Shown here: in pieces, positions 48,953-60,999 of the stretch
Layout of the letters: the number at the start of each line of letters is the position of its first letter
How positions within the stretch are numbered: position 1 is the first letter of the stretch
The notes under the pieces: model-generated
What the model was told of the DNA's origin: nothing
Seen by the model: the letters and a program-made list of their open reading frames with translations, nothing else
Databases searched by the model: none
Program-made: the position numbers and the translations under genes
Source: Paraspadella gotoi
Lineage: Eukaryota > Chaetognatha
DNA: 64,000 bases
Direction: 5' to 3'
Assembly (NCBI GenBank): GCA_051294375.1
Contig: CM119264.1
Location: 16,341,245-16,405,244 of the forward strand

Positions 48953-49977
48953 CTCTCTCTCTCTTTCTAATAAATTATTTCTGGTAATCACGCCTAAAAA
49001 TTTATCGCGTCAAGTAACGCTTCTGTGAAAATTTTTCTGAATAAAATCTGACATCCATTTTTAATTTTCCTCAGTCCCAATATCCCAGCGGTTGTTAGCG
49101 ATGAAGTTGGTTTTATTTTAAAGTCGTTGAATTAGTTAATTTTAACATTTTCTAAACTAGATCGAGATTAGAAACAGCCTATTCTTGTTCCGTTTCCTCA
49201 TCATCCTCCACTCTCCATTTTTCTCTCCCATCTTCTCTCGTTCGCGCGAGGCGATCAATTTGGCGAGCCACTCCTTAGTCCTTAATTAGTCGCCGAGCGA
49301 AATTCCACAGGTCCGTGCTTCTTCTTCATCCCTCCTCCTTTCGAATCATCGACGTTCTCTTCAAATCGCCGCACACGCCCTCCAACCGCTCCAGAATTGA
49401 ATGCTGCGGCAATTTTTTACTATATTTCATTTTAACAATATGTACCGCAATTTAACCGGCACAGTTTAGGAAAAGTCATTGAATACTAATAGATAATTAC
49501 CCACATGTAAGTATTTTCAGATGACTATAGCAAGTTATAGATAGTTAATGTAATCACGATCACGATACAAAAATGAAGCTGAACTAGCAATTTGTTGCAG
49601 GGAGCTTCAACTACGCGGAAAACTAATCAGTTATGACCACGAGTCGAATCAAAGCGTTATCCGCAAAATGATAGAAAAGCAATACGCTTCGCTCAAGTGG
49701 AAAATCATGTGAACTCATGCAAAAGACTGAGTGCGGATTACGTGAGAGAAAAAAAAAAGAGAATTGGCTGATAACTTCTTCCTTTTTTCAAAATTTTTAA
49801 CAAATTTCGACCAGATCAGCAATGAACACCCTGATTGCCTAATTTTTTTAAATAAGATTAAACATTAATTTAAAGCGCATATTCATATTGCCTTTTAAAT
49901 TTCTCTTGTATTGAAGGCACAATATTTCTAAATTACTACGTTGGTTCTATTTTAAATCAAAATATTTCAAACAATAC
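48854..49977 (+). repeat. Tandem duplicate, first copy
   Basis: Begins CCCTCGTGATTAAAGCCATC and includes a CT tract, then CGCGCGAGGCGATCAATT and GAATGCTGCGG. Repeated at 50022-51182 with small indels only. No gene recognised. Confidence 0.8.
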
Positions 49978-50021
49978 CCTGGGTGACCGAGAGAGANNNN
50001 NNNNNNNNNNNNNNNNNNNNN

Positions 50022-50078
50022 CCCTCCGTGATAAAGGCCATCCAAGTTTTTGGGGCGGAGAAATTTAATTCTCTTTCT

Positions 50079-50142
<64 letters not shown>

Positions 50143-51182
50143 GTCTCTCTTCTCTCTCTCTTTCTAATTAAATTATTTCTGGTAATTCACGCCTAAAAAA
50201 TTTTTATTCGCGTCAAGTAACGCTTTCTGTGAAAATTTTTCTGAATAAAAATCTGACATCCATTTTTTAATTTTCCTCAGTCCCAAAATATCCCAGCGGT
50301 TGTTAGCGATGAAAAGTTAGGTTTTATTTTAAAGTCGTTTAATAGTTAATTTTTAACATTTTCTAAACTAGATCGAGATTAGAAACAGGCCTATTCTTTA
50401 TTCCGTTTCCTCATCATCCTCCACTCTCCATTTTTCTTCTCCCATCTTCTCTCGTTTCGCGCGAGGCGATCAATTGGCGAGCCACTCCTTAGTCCTAAAT
50501 TAGTCGCCGAGCGAAATTTCCACAGGTCGTGTGCTTCTTCTTCATTCTCTCCTCCTTTCGAATTATCGACGTTCTCTTCAGATCGCCGCACACGCCCTTC
50601 CAACCGCTCCAGAATTGAATGCTGCGGGCAATTTTTTACTTATATTTCATTTTAACAATATGTACCGCAATTTTAACCGGCACAGTTTTAGAAAAGTCAT
50701 TGAATACTAATAGATAATTACCCACATGTAAGTATTTTTCAGATGACTATAGCAAGTTATAGATAGTTAATGTAATCACGATCACGATACAAAAATGAAG
50801 CTGAAATAGCAATTTGTTGCAGGGAGCTTCAACGACACGGAAAACTAATCAGTTATGACCCACGAGTCGAATTCAAAGCGTTATCCGCAAAATGAAAGAA
50901 AAGCAATACGCTTCGCTCAAGCTGGAAAATCAGTGCGGATTACGTGAGAGAAAAAAAAAGAGAATGGCTGATAACTTCTTCCTTTTTTTAAAATTTTTTA
51001 AAAATTTCGACCGAATCAGCAATGAACACCGCTGATTGCCTATTTTTTTTAAATAAGATTAAACATTTAATTTTCAAAGCGCAATATTCATATTTGCTTT
51101 TTAAATTTTCTCCTTGTATTGAAAGCACAATATTTCAAATTACTAACGTATGTGTATTTAATTCAATATTTTCAAACATACC
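50022..51182 (+). repeat. Tandem duplicate, second copy (starts at the end of a 25-N gap)
   Basis: The match to 48854-49977 begins at the first base after the gap 49997-50021. Confidence 0.8.
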
Positions 51183-51593
51183 ATGGACAGGATTCACGAC
51201 ATCATATTTCCAACCCCTCACGCCCCCCACCTTCCCTTTTCAATCACAACCTCACCACACGTGGTCAAACGCTACGCTCCGATGACGGCATGGATTCCTT
51301 AACCCTTCGCACCAATACTGTATCCTTTCTCATCATCATATTTTTCCATCGGCCAACGGATTTCTCGTTACGCCCCCCCTCCACACGAGGCTTCCTTATA
51401 CCACCTCAATCCCCTCTCCTCTTCCCTAGCCATCAGTTATATAATACCAGAGCTCACTCGACCCCCTGAATCCTCTACTCCTCTCAGCCTGCCAACAACG
51501 CTTCGCGCTATCCGTACATCGATGATGGCTTCGAATTTTTACATCACCTCTGCGCACCAATCCTGAATTCTACTTCGTCCCTGCTCTTTAGTC

Positions 51594-52300
51594 TATATCA
51601 GAGCCTCGATAACCACTTGCTTAATCACTATTCCTCCTTCCATCAAGGTATAGCACAGAGGTCTAATATTTCCCCTCAAATGTTATCTCATCGCCGCCGC
51701 CACTCAGTCTTATCTCACAGAGGCTTTTCGAATTATAACACCAACCCTTGCAAAATTCCCCTAACTCCTCTCTCGCCCTGCCAATCAATATATATCAACA
51801 GAGGCTCGATTATAAAGCACCACCCTGCAAATTCACCTAACTCCTCATTACGCCCCTGCCAATCAAGTATATATACTACAGAGGCACGAATTATATCAGC
51901 ACCACCCTGCAAAATCCCTTAACTTCCTCATTCCGCCCTGCCAATCAAGTATATTATACACAGAGGCTCGAATTATAAGCACCACCCTGCAAAATTCCCT
52001 AACTCCTCACTTTCGCCCTGCCAATCCAAAGTATATATACAACAGAGGCTCGAATTATAAGCAACACACCCTGGCAAAATTCCTAACTCCTCATTCGCCC
52101 TTGCCTCAATCAAGTATAATATTAACCAGAGCTCGAATTATAAGCACCACCCTGCAAAATTTCTACCTAACTCCTTTCGCCCTGTGCGCAATCAAGTTAT
52201 TATATACACAGAGGCTCGAATTTATAAAGCAACCACCCTGCAAAATCCTAACCTCCTCACTTCGCCCCTGTCCACATCAAGTCATATTATATCTTCCCCC
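51594..52300 (+). repeat. Minisatellite, about 80-bp unit, at least seven copies
   Basis: Each unit contains CAGAGGCTCGAATTATAAGC, ACCACCCTGCAAAATTCC, TAACTCCTCA and CGCCCTGCCAATCAAGTATA. Unit starts fall near 51718, 51803, 51882, 51963, 52043, 52128 and 52208, with degenerate units before. Units vary by short indels. Confidence 0.85.
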
Positions 52301-52388
52301 CGTAGCGCTCCTTCTTTTTTTTTCTTTTCCCTTTCCTCAGCGCCCCCTCTCTCCTTTCCATCGATGGCGCGCAGGAACGTAACAGAAT

Positions 52389-52397
52389 CTCTCTCTT

Positions 52398-52463
<66 letters not shown>

Positions 52464-52500
52464 CTCTCTCTCTCTTTCTCTCTCTCTTTCTTTTCTTTCT
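52389..52500 (+). repeat. CT-rich microsatellite after the minisatellite
   Basis: Imperfect (CT)n with TTTCT interruptions. Confidence 0.85.
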
Positions 52501-52839
52501 CCTCTTCCTCAAGCTACTCGCTCTGCAAGCGACTCGTCTGTCTGTCCTACTCTTTGTCTGTCTCGTCCTCTTGCTTGTCTCTATATGTCCAGAATATTTT
52601 GAGATATTCATTGTTTATGTCAATTAGGTTTTCTGTAATACGATCGAGCTGTGAAACTGTAAGCACGTGTGTGACATTGCATAGAACGGGCCTCGTCGGC
52701 CAAATCTATTAATATTCATTTACTATAACTTTCGTCTGATTAATCACTTATACGTACATTTTCAAAAAAAAGTTATCATCTGTATATTATCAGCGATTAC
52801 TAAAAATACTCATCACTCATTGGTTTTAATTTATTTGAT

Positions 52840-52891
<52 letters not shown>

Positions 52892-52899
52892 CCAGTCTT

Positions 52900-54340
52900 T
52901 GGCGCTCATTTCCCTTCATACCCACCTTTTCTCTCTCTATCTCTCACTCTCTCTCTCATTCTCACGCTTGTTTGCAAACATTTGTGGGACCGTAATTGTT
53001 TCGCGCATCGTTCAAGACGGATATAAGTCAGTAAACACGTCGTTGGTTGAAAAGGAGAAAATGTTGAATGAAGGAGAGAATGAGGAATAAAGATGTTTAT
53101 GAGTTGAAGGAAAAAGGATTATGCAAACGTAAAGAGATCGTTCAAGATAAGGAAACTATCAATCAAAACTAAAAAAAAAAAAAATAAGAACGATATTTTG
53201 GATAAACCAAGGACAAAGTATGAAAATAACTGATACGAGTTTCAAACTCCTCACTTACCTATCGTTTGACAACCTGTTTTCAAAACGTCGGCTTTCGTTC
53301 CGTAAAATTTTCACTTTAGAAAAACAAAAATTGTCTTCTTATTCTCAAGGATTTTGACGAAGAGACTTGAGACGCCATCTATGACAATTCGTTTCTCGAA
53401 TTTTCGGCAAGGACGCATTTCCCTAGTATTCTACTTTTCTAACCGAGGAGAAGCCGCCGTAATTTTCCTCTTCGACGACTCCCCTCCTCCTCCTCCTCCT
53501 CCTCCTCCCTCCGCCCGGGTCAAAGGTTAACGGAGGAAACGTGGTTCAAGTCAAACCGCAACCCGCCGAGCGCGCTTTCTCGATGGCGTCGCAGGTTGCC
53601 GAGGAAAATGTCGCAAAGCGCAATCGAGGATTGTGGCAAACGCTCGGAATTCACTCGATGCAACTTTGCAAGTTTTTTTCCGTCGCTCTCGGCGAAAAAA
53701 AAAATGAGGCAGACAACCGCGTCTGGTGGGTGTGGCAATAACTGCCGAATGGCGGCGTTGAAGGGTTAACAACTTGCGGAAGCGACTCTTCGACTTTGGT
53801 TTCGCTTCTGGCGAAAAAAAAAGGGGGAAAAAAAAGGAAAAATATTTTTCAATTCTTTCCGCTCTTTGCAGATTTTTTTTTTTTTCGAAAAAATCTTTCC
53901 GGCCATTGAACGTGAAAGCGGACGGGAAATTGTGGAGTGAGAGAGGGAAGTACGAGGATCGCGTGCGCGGGCACGTCCACGCTACGTGCAATGAATGGAA
54001 AGGTTCTTTGGCTAGACCGAGATGATTTTCATATTCGGAACTGATAATCGACTCGGAGAGCGACTCGTGCGTGAACCAAGATGAGAAGCCACCAGATGCT
54101 GTCAGTTGGGCGAGCGGGATGAGATGAAGACGGGGACGAGACGAGAGGGTCTCTTCGATTGGCGACGCATCCCTGCCATCCCCGATCCCTCCGCCCATGG
54201 CGTTCCACCATCCCGACAAGTAAAAAAAAGCGTCTCGAAAGATAAATCAGAATTTTCTTCGCTTATTTATTCGCATATTCCGTCCGTCCCTTCAATCCGC
54301 CTGGGGTAGTTCGCTCTTCGTCCAGCGAGGCCCATATTGA
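52900..54340. other. No firm gene
   Basis: A (CCT)n run near 53480-53505 precedes GC-rich DNA. A 222-codon minus-strand frame (53551-54219) and a plus-strand frame starting MASQVAEENVAKRN at 53583 overlap; neither matches a family I know. Confidence 0.4.
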
Positions 54341-54346
54341 AGATAG

Positions 54347-54347
54347 A

Positions 54348-54397
<50 letters not shown>
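54347..54397 (+). repeat. (GA)n microsatellite
   Basis: Perfect GA. Confidence 0.85.
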
Positions 54398-54399
<2 letters not shown>

Positions 54400-54758
54400 C
54401 CATCTCCGAAGCTGGAAACAAAAAGACGCCGAAGGGGGAGAACGAGAGGCGGAACAGAAAGAAGAACAAAAAGAAGAACGAAACTTGGAACAATGGAAGA
54501 CGCAAGGGGACGCTTGAAGGGGGTAAAGGAAAGGGGTTGGGGCGAGATAGAGCCCTCCTAGACTCGAAAGGGGCGGAGTATAGGAGACAGGGCCGGGAAA
54601 ACATTGCGCCCGCAAAGACGACGGCCGAGCAATAATGAAAAATATTCATAGTTCCTCGGCTTCGATTGTTCTTTTTTTTTTTTTAAACAAAGTGCGGAAA
54701 AAAATGGACGGGTGGATTGAGCGAAAGAGTATAGGGAGAAAGAAAAAAAAACAGGAAT

Positions 54759-54759
<1 letters not shown>

Positions 54760-54825
<66 letters not shown>

Positions 54826-55271
54826 CATATGGCTCAGCAGACAAAAGGGCGCGCCGCTTTTTGGTATTTGCGTCTTTTCGGTTCCCAGCGACTGTTCTCG
54901 TTCTCACGCTCTCTCGATCCCTCGATAGCTCAAATCTCTCGATGTCACGATAGGAGGCGCTCATGTTAATGACTTCATCCATTTTGAGTTCAATTTCGCG
55001 CCGCGCATTAAAACAGACTCCCAAGGGGCGACGGCCGGATCGAGAAAAGGGGCGCCGGAGCCGACGACGCCGACGGGAAAACGAGTCGCCGGGCGAGAAG
55101 GGGTAAGCGTGGCGCGGGTGGCGCCGCATCGAACCGGGGAGGCGTGATCACGTGGCAGCGTGATCGTTTAATCACGCCGAGATGGAGCGGCGCGATGGAA
55201 GAGCTGCGTTGTTTTAGCGCCGTTGGTAGGGCTTCGACCGTAGAGATTTTTAGTCTTTGTATCACTACTCT

Positions 55272-55348
<77 letters not shown>

Positions 55349-55831
55349 TCTCTCTCTCTCTCTCTCTCTCCTCTCTCTGACCGGGGACGAACTAACGATT
55401 AAGGGAGCCGAGCAGCTCAAGACTTAGAAGGGGATAAGCGATTTTCTTCGTTACTGGCGTCGTCTTCCCTCTTTCCCTCCCTTTCTTCCCTCTCTCTCTT
55501 CGCAGTCTCTCTCTCACGTTACAGGAAGAGTTGAAAAGGAATGAAAGTCGCATTTGCAAATGAACGGAAGAAGAAAGAAAGGGGGGAGAGAACAACAGTG
55601 GACGGATGTTTTGAACCACTTAATTCGCAGAGGAGAAGGTCGTTCCTTTCGTCTCAAAGATTTTTTCCTTTTCTTATTCCGCCCTCCGTCCTCGACTCTA
55701 GACTGATTCTCTCATGGATTCTTATCTACTGCACACGAGCATCATTTTTTTTTCTTCTCAAAGCCGTCCAATGATATTTGCAGTGGGCTTCTCTTCTTTC
55801 TCTCTCTCTCTCTCTCTTCTCCTCTCTCTCT

Positions 55832-55865
<34 letters not shown>

Positions 55866-55968
55866 CGCCCCCCCCCACCGCTCCATTTATTACCCACCAA
55901 AAGTCGAAGGTTCCGTCTAACATAACTGGGGGATTCCTCGCGTTTTTTGATGAAGGAAGGAAGATGAA
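54760..55968 (+). repeat. Direct duplicate of 62855-64000, first copy
   Basis: Shared landmarks: GCGCCATATGGCTCAGCAG, GGCGTGATCACGTGGCAGCG, CCGAGCAGCTCAAGAC, CCAATGATATTTGCAG and GCCCCCCCCCACC. No gene recognised. Confidence 0.8.
55270..55378 (+). repeat. (CT)n microsatellite
   Basis: Partner at 63326-63407 in the second copy. Confidence 0.85.
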
Positions 55969-56250
55969 GGAGAAGAGGTAGGGGAGGCAAGACAGGAGGA
56001 AAAGAGGGAGGAAGAGAGGGAAAGGCTCGCCCTCCGGGTTTGCGGTCTCTGCGCTTTTATGACAAGTCGAGATTTTGAGAGGCAAAGGTCACTCACAAAA
56101 GAAAAACCTCGCTTTCCTTCCATATTTGCCGCTTGTGGGGAACGCACGGTTTTGGGCCGGGAATTTCCGGTGGCACCCGAGAATTCACCGGTATTAATAC
56201 TATGATGGTTCGACTCACTGGCTAGTGGAATAAAAATCATCACTTATTTT

Positions 56251-56340
56251 GCTATCTAATCTATCTATCTATCAATCTATCTATCTCTAATCTTATCTAC
56301 TTCTATATCTCTACTAATTATCTATTCTCTATCTTATCGA
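56251..56340 (+). repeat. (CTAT)n tetranucleotide repeat
   Basis: CTATCTATCTATCAATCTATCTATCT, imperfect. Confidence 0.75.
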
Positions 56341-57105
56341 GGATGAGAGAGAGATGAGAGGAGGAGAGAGGGAGGAGAGAGAGACGAGAGAGAGAGAGAT
56401 GGATGCGAGAGAGAGAGAGTTGTTTATCTGTGCCAACGCGCCGAGTGTGGCTTTTTATTTATGGGGCCTAAACTAAAGCGCCGAGGCAAAGAGTTATTAT
56501 CCCCGATTGAATTCTAATGAGGTTCACCATGCATTTTCTTGACTTCGCTCGCGGGCCTGGGCAGAGAGAAGAGAGAGAGAGGAGAGAGAGAGAGAGTAGA
56601 GAGCGAGGAGACGAGAGAGAGAGAGGAGAGAGAGAGAAGAGAGAGAGAAGAGATGAGAAAGTGAGAAGAAAGTTACACTTTTGTATTAAGTTTAGAAGCC
56701 TGTTTTCAATGCAGATGAATTGAGAAGTCTTTTTCGATGGGAGCCAGTCCGGGATCGCGAGAATCCATAAAATAGGCTAACAGCTGTTTGTTTCGTCCTT
56801 TAAAATTTGCTTATCTGTATCAACACATTAAAAAATACAAACAAACTATTCGTAGGAAGATTGTTTTTCTTCATTTTCAAATTGTAACTAATTTTAATTA
56901 GTTCTCAGATTTTAGGACTACATATTTTTAGAAAAATATAAAATATTAATTGACTACTTTTAATGAGAAATCGTTTTTCGCCGGGAGCCTCGGCTTCGGT
57001 TATCATGGTCTTAATTCTTATCGCACTTATGGGAACCGTAAATGAATCGCCCGTAAACGACCCGAGCGAATGGCTCTCCCTTTACAAGGGGCGAAAACAC
57101 ACCAA

Positions 57106-57285
57106 CAACCAGTGGCTGCGCCCAATACATGTAAATTCACTTTTAAGGGCTTAAACTGAAACAAGAGAGAGACAAATCCTTTTATTAGGAAGAAAAAGTA
57201 TAAAAGAAAACAAAAAAAAAGAAAAAAAAAGAAAAAAAGTACAATTTCAGGCGGCTTAAGTAATCACTAAAGTGATTTACAAAAG
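57106..57285 (+). repeat. Dispersed repeat, copy 2
   Basis: Same elements as 20771-20990 with substitutions and a deletion after AACTGAA. Short interspersed element of unknown class. Confidence 0.6.
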
Positions 57286-57667
57286 TGTAAATGAAATCCG
57301 CTTTTATGTTAAAAAAAAAAAAAATATTTAAACAAAACATAAAAAAATACCTTGGCATACATTTTTTACTAAGAAAAACAAATTAAACGAGAATAAATAA
57401 AAAAAAAAATTTATAAGCCTTAAACAAGGGTCTTAAAAATAAGTCTTTCTTAAACTTTAATATTACTGTTTACAACGACGAATATTTTTGATGTTTTTTT
57501 TGATGTTTTTTAATATAAGCCTTCATCGACGCGAAAAAAATGATTGTGATCTATATATGAAATATTTTATAACATATGATTAATTAACTCAGTGAAAGAT
57601 CTGTCGTCCTGAGGAAAGAGATGGATCGTCATGACTGTCGGAGACAGATCGTCGCTACCATCACCGC

Positions 57668-57830
57668 CGCCACTTTATAGGATCAGCGTTTCGCCGCCGG
57701 TCTCCGGTCCTCCAAGTAGCCCTTGCCTTCCATTGGCGACCATCCTTGGAATGCGGGACGGAGGCTCCCCTATGGCCGACGCCCGGAAGAAGAAGGTGTC
57801 GTAAGCGGCCGTCAGATTTTCGCCGTCATT
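57668..57830 (-). pseudogene. Diverged relative of the 62.3-kb exon
   Basis: The stretch aligns with 62305-62460 at roughly 65-70 percent by eye: CCTCCAA-TAGCCCTT, TTGGAA-GGGA-GCGGA, and a shared GTGTCGTA-AAG-GGCCGT. On the minus strand both share YDT near the start and LEDR later. This copy has stops and frame changes in the matching frame. Divergence is by substitution as well, unlike the indel-only assembly duplicates, so it looks like an old paralogous exon or pseudogene. Confidence 0.45.
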
Positions 57831-58067
57831 CGTTTCGATTTTCTCTCCACCTTTAAGGGAGTTTGGGTTGTTATTGTGCCGAATAGGGAGGACCTTTTGC
57901 GTTTGCAGTTATAACCAGGTCTACCGAAACAGATATTTTCTCTCCATTAAATTTAATCGAATACCACAAGGGCGCTATTTTACTTTCCTTGAAACACCCG
58001 GTCGGTTATTTTTCTATTCGCATCAGTTCTTTACATTTTTTCTTCCTTGTAGTTTCAAACCCCAGTA

Positions 58068-58205
58068 AAGTTTTGGTTTGTAGGTTATGGGTGGTTAGTT
58101 AGGTGGGTTAAGGGTGATTAATGGTAGTTAAGCGTTAGGGTAGTTAGGGTTAGGGGTGGTTTCTGGGTAACGGTTAAGGGTGGTTGGGGTGGTAATTAAT
58201 TATTC
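58068..58205 (+). repeat. G-rich GGTTAGGG-like degenerate tract
   Basis: Variants of GGTTA/GGGTTA/GGTGGTT recur about 15 times (GTTAGGGTAGTTAGGGTTAG at its core). It resembles decayed telomere-type repeats but is irregular. Confidence 0.4.
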
Positions 58206-59523
58206 GAACAACCATTATTTTTCGCGGAATTAAATTACGTTTGTGCTCATAAGAAGCAGAAAAAAAATTACAGACTGGAGACATAAAATGGTACATTTAC
58301 CACTACAGAAAAGAATTGACTAGAATCATATAAAGTTATGTTTCTCAGCATTAATTAAGCAGGACAAAATTTTAACTGACACCTGTGGATTATTTTTTTA
58401 AAGGGAGGAGGAAGAAAAACTCATCCTGGACACCGTTTTATCAAAAAGTATTTATTTTCAATTGTGAAATTGGTGAAGGTGATTTAAATTACTTACCATC
58501 TTTTCCTTTTTCAAGCAAAATAAAAATTGTATATATTAAGCAAATGACAATGAAAACTCGCCATAGTAGAACGAGAAAAAAATATTCGAAGAAAATAGTT
58601 AAAATTTTATCAATTAGAGAAAAATAATAGGTAATTTAAAAAAGGGAAAAAAAATAAAAAATAAAACATGAAAATCGAAATACGACAAAAAAAGAGAAAG
58701 GGACGAAACAGGGAAGGGGATACTCCAGGTTCCAATTTCCCCAGCTAGAAAAGATAAACCTCGGTTTAGATAGAGTTTTAGAGTCATGATTCTGGTAGGA
58801 TTAGTGGTCTAGTAATAGTTTAGAATTGTCTATTATGATTACCATTTTCAGAAGTCTTCGAAGTACAAGTGAATACTTTCCATTTGGTATGAAGACCGCA
58901 ATCAATTTATAATCATTACTTAGTAACCTCGTTATGTAGCACTTTTGATGAAACTGTGTCGCTTTGACAGTTTCTCCACGGCAGGTCGATGGCTCCATTG
59001 CCTCCTTCTTCCGCATTGCCTTACAATACTTTTTGCTGGTCTCATACCATGGCTAAATCGGGACTACGTGTTCGAAAAGAAATTAAAAGTTTAACTTACC
59101 CATACTTTCAGTCAAATTTTAAAGCATCAATACAAAAATTTTAAAAAAATATCTATATTTTCGCTTTTATTTTTAATGAAGCTATCTTTAAGTGAAATAT
59201 AAAAGCAGTGTAGGGAACAAAAGAGAAAAGAAAACATATAAAAATATTCTTGCTTTTAAATCTTAAGCATTAGTTTTAAAATTTATTGCATATGAAATAA
59301 ATTATTAGTATCGTAAAGCTTAATTGTATTAAAAACAAATGATGTATAATTAATTATTATAATGAAAAATATAATTTTTTTAAAAACAGTTCTGAAAAAT
59401 GAGTAAAACATGGAAAAACCAAATTAGGAGAGAAAAAAGAAAAAAAAAAAAAAAGGGAATCTTTCAAGCCACGCCCTTCCTCTCATGAATTCATGCCTTA
59501 GTTGAGGAAATTCATATGTCCTC

Positions 59524-59719
59524 CGCTTGCCGACGAATTTCCACGTCAATTCCTTTCGGCTCCGGCTTCGGATGCCAGTGTTGACGACAGAACCAAAATC
59601 CTTCTGCGACCGTAACAGAATGAATCGCGACATCCACCAGATGGTCGCCGATGGAGATCCTTCGCAGGGCCCACTGCCGAGGAGATATTTGCGGGCGACC
59701 ACTTCACCATATTTTGTTG
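59524..59719 (-). CDS. Probable later exon of the unrecognised gene
   Basis: A strong acceptor (CCTTTTTTGTCTAACAATAG) ends at 59720. Readings include ATKYGEVVARKYLLGSGP early and ISIGDHLVDVAIHSVTVAEG, FWFCRQHWHPKPEPKGIDVE, IRRQAEDI then TGA in another frame, so one indel is likely. No family recognised. Confidence 0.35.
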
Positions 59720-59797
59720 CTATTGTTAGACAAAAAGGGGTCATGAATCAAATGCTTATCGGTTATTGATGTACAAATTGTACAACCTGGTACTCAC

Positions 59798-59859
59798 AAA
59801 CTGTGCGGGAAACGCTTCGCGACTATCCGTAGATGTTTTATTCCAGCATAGAGGCAAGC
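59798..59859 (-). CDS. Short splice-bounded exon of an unrecognised gene
   Basis: A 62-base exon sits between AAATTACAG and GTGAGTACC. Frames read ACLYAGIKHLRIVAKRFPHS or LPLCWNKTSTDSREAFPAQF, both open. Good splice signals on both sides are the main support. Confidence 0.35.
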
Positions 59860-60157
59860 CTGTAATTTAAACATTCGAGAAAAAAGGGAGGGATAATAAT
59901 TTATTCTTTATTAAATTGCATTAGGCCACAGTAATAAATTGAAGAACCCCTCATCGACAAAGCAATACAAAAATGTATAATGTATAAAAAAATTGTATAT
60001 ACTATATTTATTCTTATGTTTTTTGCAATTGGCCTTATTTCGTTCTCAGTTTTTCCATAACCCTCATCAGTTTCACATTACCGCGGATGCCCTTTATTCT
60101 CACTATTGGTTCGGCTTCTCCACTCCCACTCCTCATCCTCAGTGCTCTCACTCTCAC

Positions 60158-60306
60158 CAAATTGCTGCGCTTCGACGACATTCCGAGCGAAGACGCTTGT
60201 CGCCGCCGACGCCCGCAATATGTTGGCAGATGCGTTGTCATCTTTCGGGCATTTTGTTCGCAGGCCAAGCGACCAAGCGCATTCGGTGTCCAGCAGCACA
60301 TTATTC
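60158..60306 (-). CDS. Splice-bounded exon of an unrecognised gene
   Basis: Acceptor TTCTCGAACCGTAAG and donor GTGAGAG bound 149 bases. One frame is open throughout: NNVLLDTECAWSLGLRTKCP, KDDNASANILRASAATSVFA, RNVVEAQQF. Codon composition is balanced and not repeat-derived. Lies between the exons at 60644 and 59798, in the same orientation. Confidence 0.45.
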
Positions 60307-60643
60307 CTTACGGTTCGAGAAGAGAAAAACAAATTTTACGAACATACAAAGTTAGAAAACGTTATCTTTGTTGTTATTGTTTTTAAAGAATTGAAAAAAA
60401 GTGTTTGACCAAAAACTTCTACAAGTCTATGAAAATTGGTTTACAACCGACATTAAAAATTATCAATTCATTTAAATTAAATTAAGCTATCTTGCCTGAA
60501 TTTGGACAGGCTTTGGTTGTTAAGGCCTCCCATCACTCTTACAAGATTTCCAATTCCAAGACTCCCTAACGTCTTGTTTTATAATTTTTAATTTGAATTT
60601 CGCAATAATCGACCTCCAATTAAACGTTCATTTTGGCTCATAC

Positions 60644-60803
60644 CTGTTCTAATTCCGAACCAGGGCTTCTCGTCCTCGGCGCTGACTCAGGATCTCCACC
60701 CCCTGTCGCGATAGTTCCGCGGCCTTCGGGCCCCGTTGTGCTCCCTCGCTGTGCAAAAGACGAGCTTGTGGTCTCCTCGCCGAAAGGATCCGGGGAACAT
60801 CGC
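60644..60803 (-). CDS. Splice-bounded exon of an unrecognised gene
   Basis: Bounded by a strong acceptor (CTCTATTCCTGTAG) and a GTATGAG donor. One frame is open throughout (DPFGEETTSSSFAQRGSTTG ... GSELEQ). A second is open until just before the donor and contains ARRPQARLLHSEGAQRGPKA and LSRQGVEILSQRRG. Which frame is right is unclear. Confidence 0.4.
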
Positions 60804-60999
60804 CTACAGGAATAGAGAGCAAAGTCGAAGTCGCAACGGTCGGCGGTGAATAGAAGTCAACCAAGCGTAGTTCCACGGAGGGACCTTAAGAGTTGTAGAA
60901 AACACGTTGCGTTGTTGTGATGTTGTGTTTGTTGATTATTTCGATCTTATTTGTTTACAAAAGCTCGACCCTCTTCTTATCTTCTTCCCGGTATTTGAA

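Noticed and set aside
51594-52300. CRISPR-like array
   Set aside because: The whole 80-bp unit repeats with no unique spacers, and the host is eukaryotic; it is a minisatellite.
53551-54219. 222-codon minus-strand frame
   Set aside because: Mixed composition but runs through A/T homopolymers, overlaps an equally open plus frame, and has no family or splice support.
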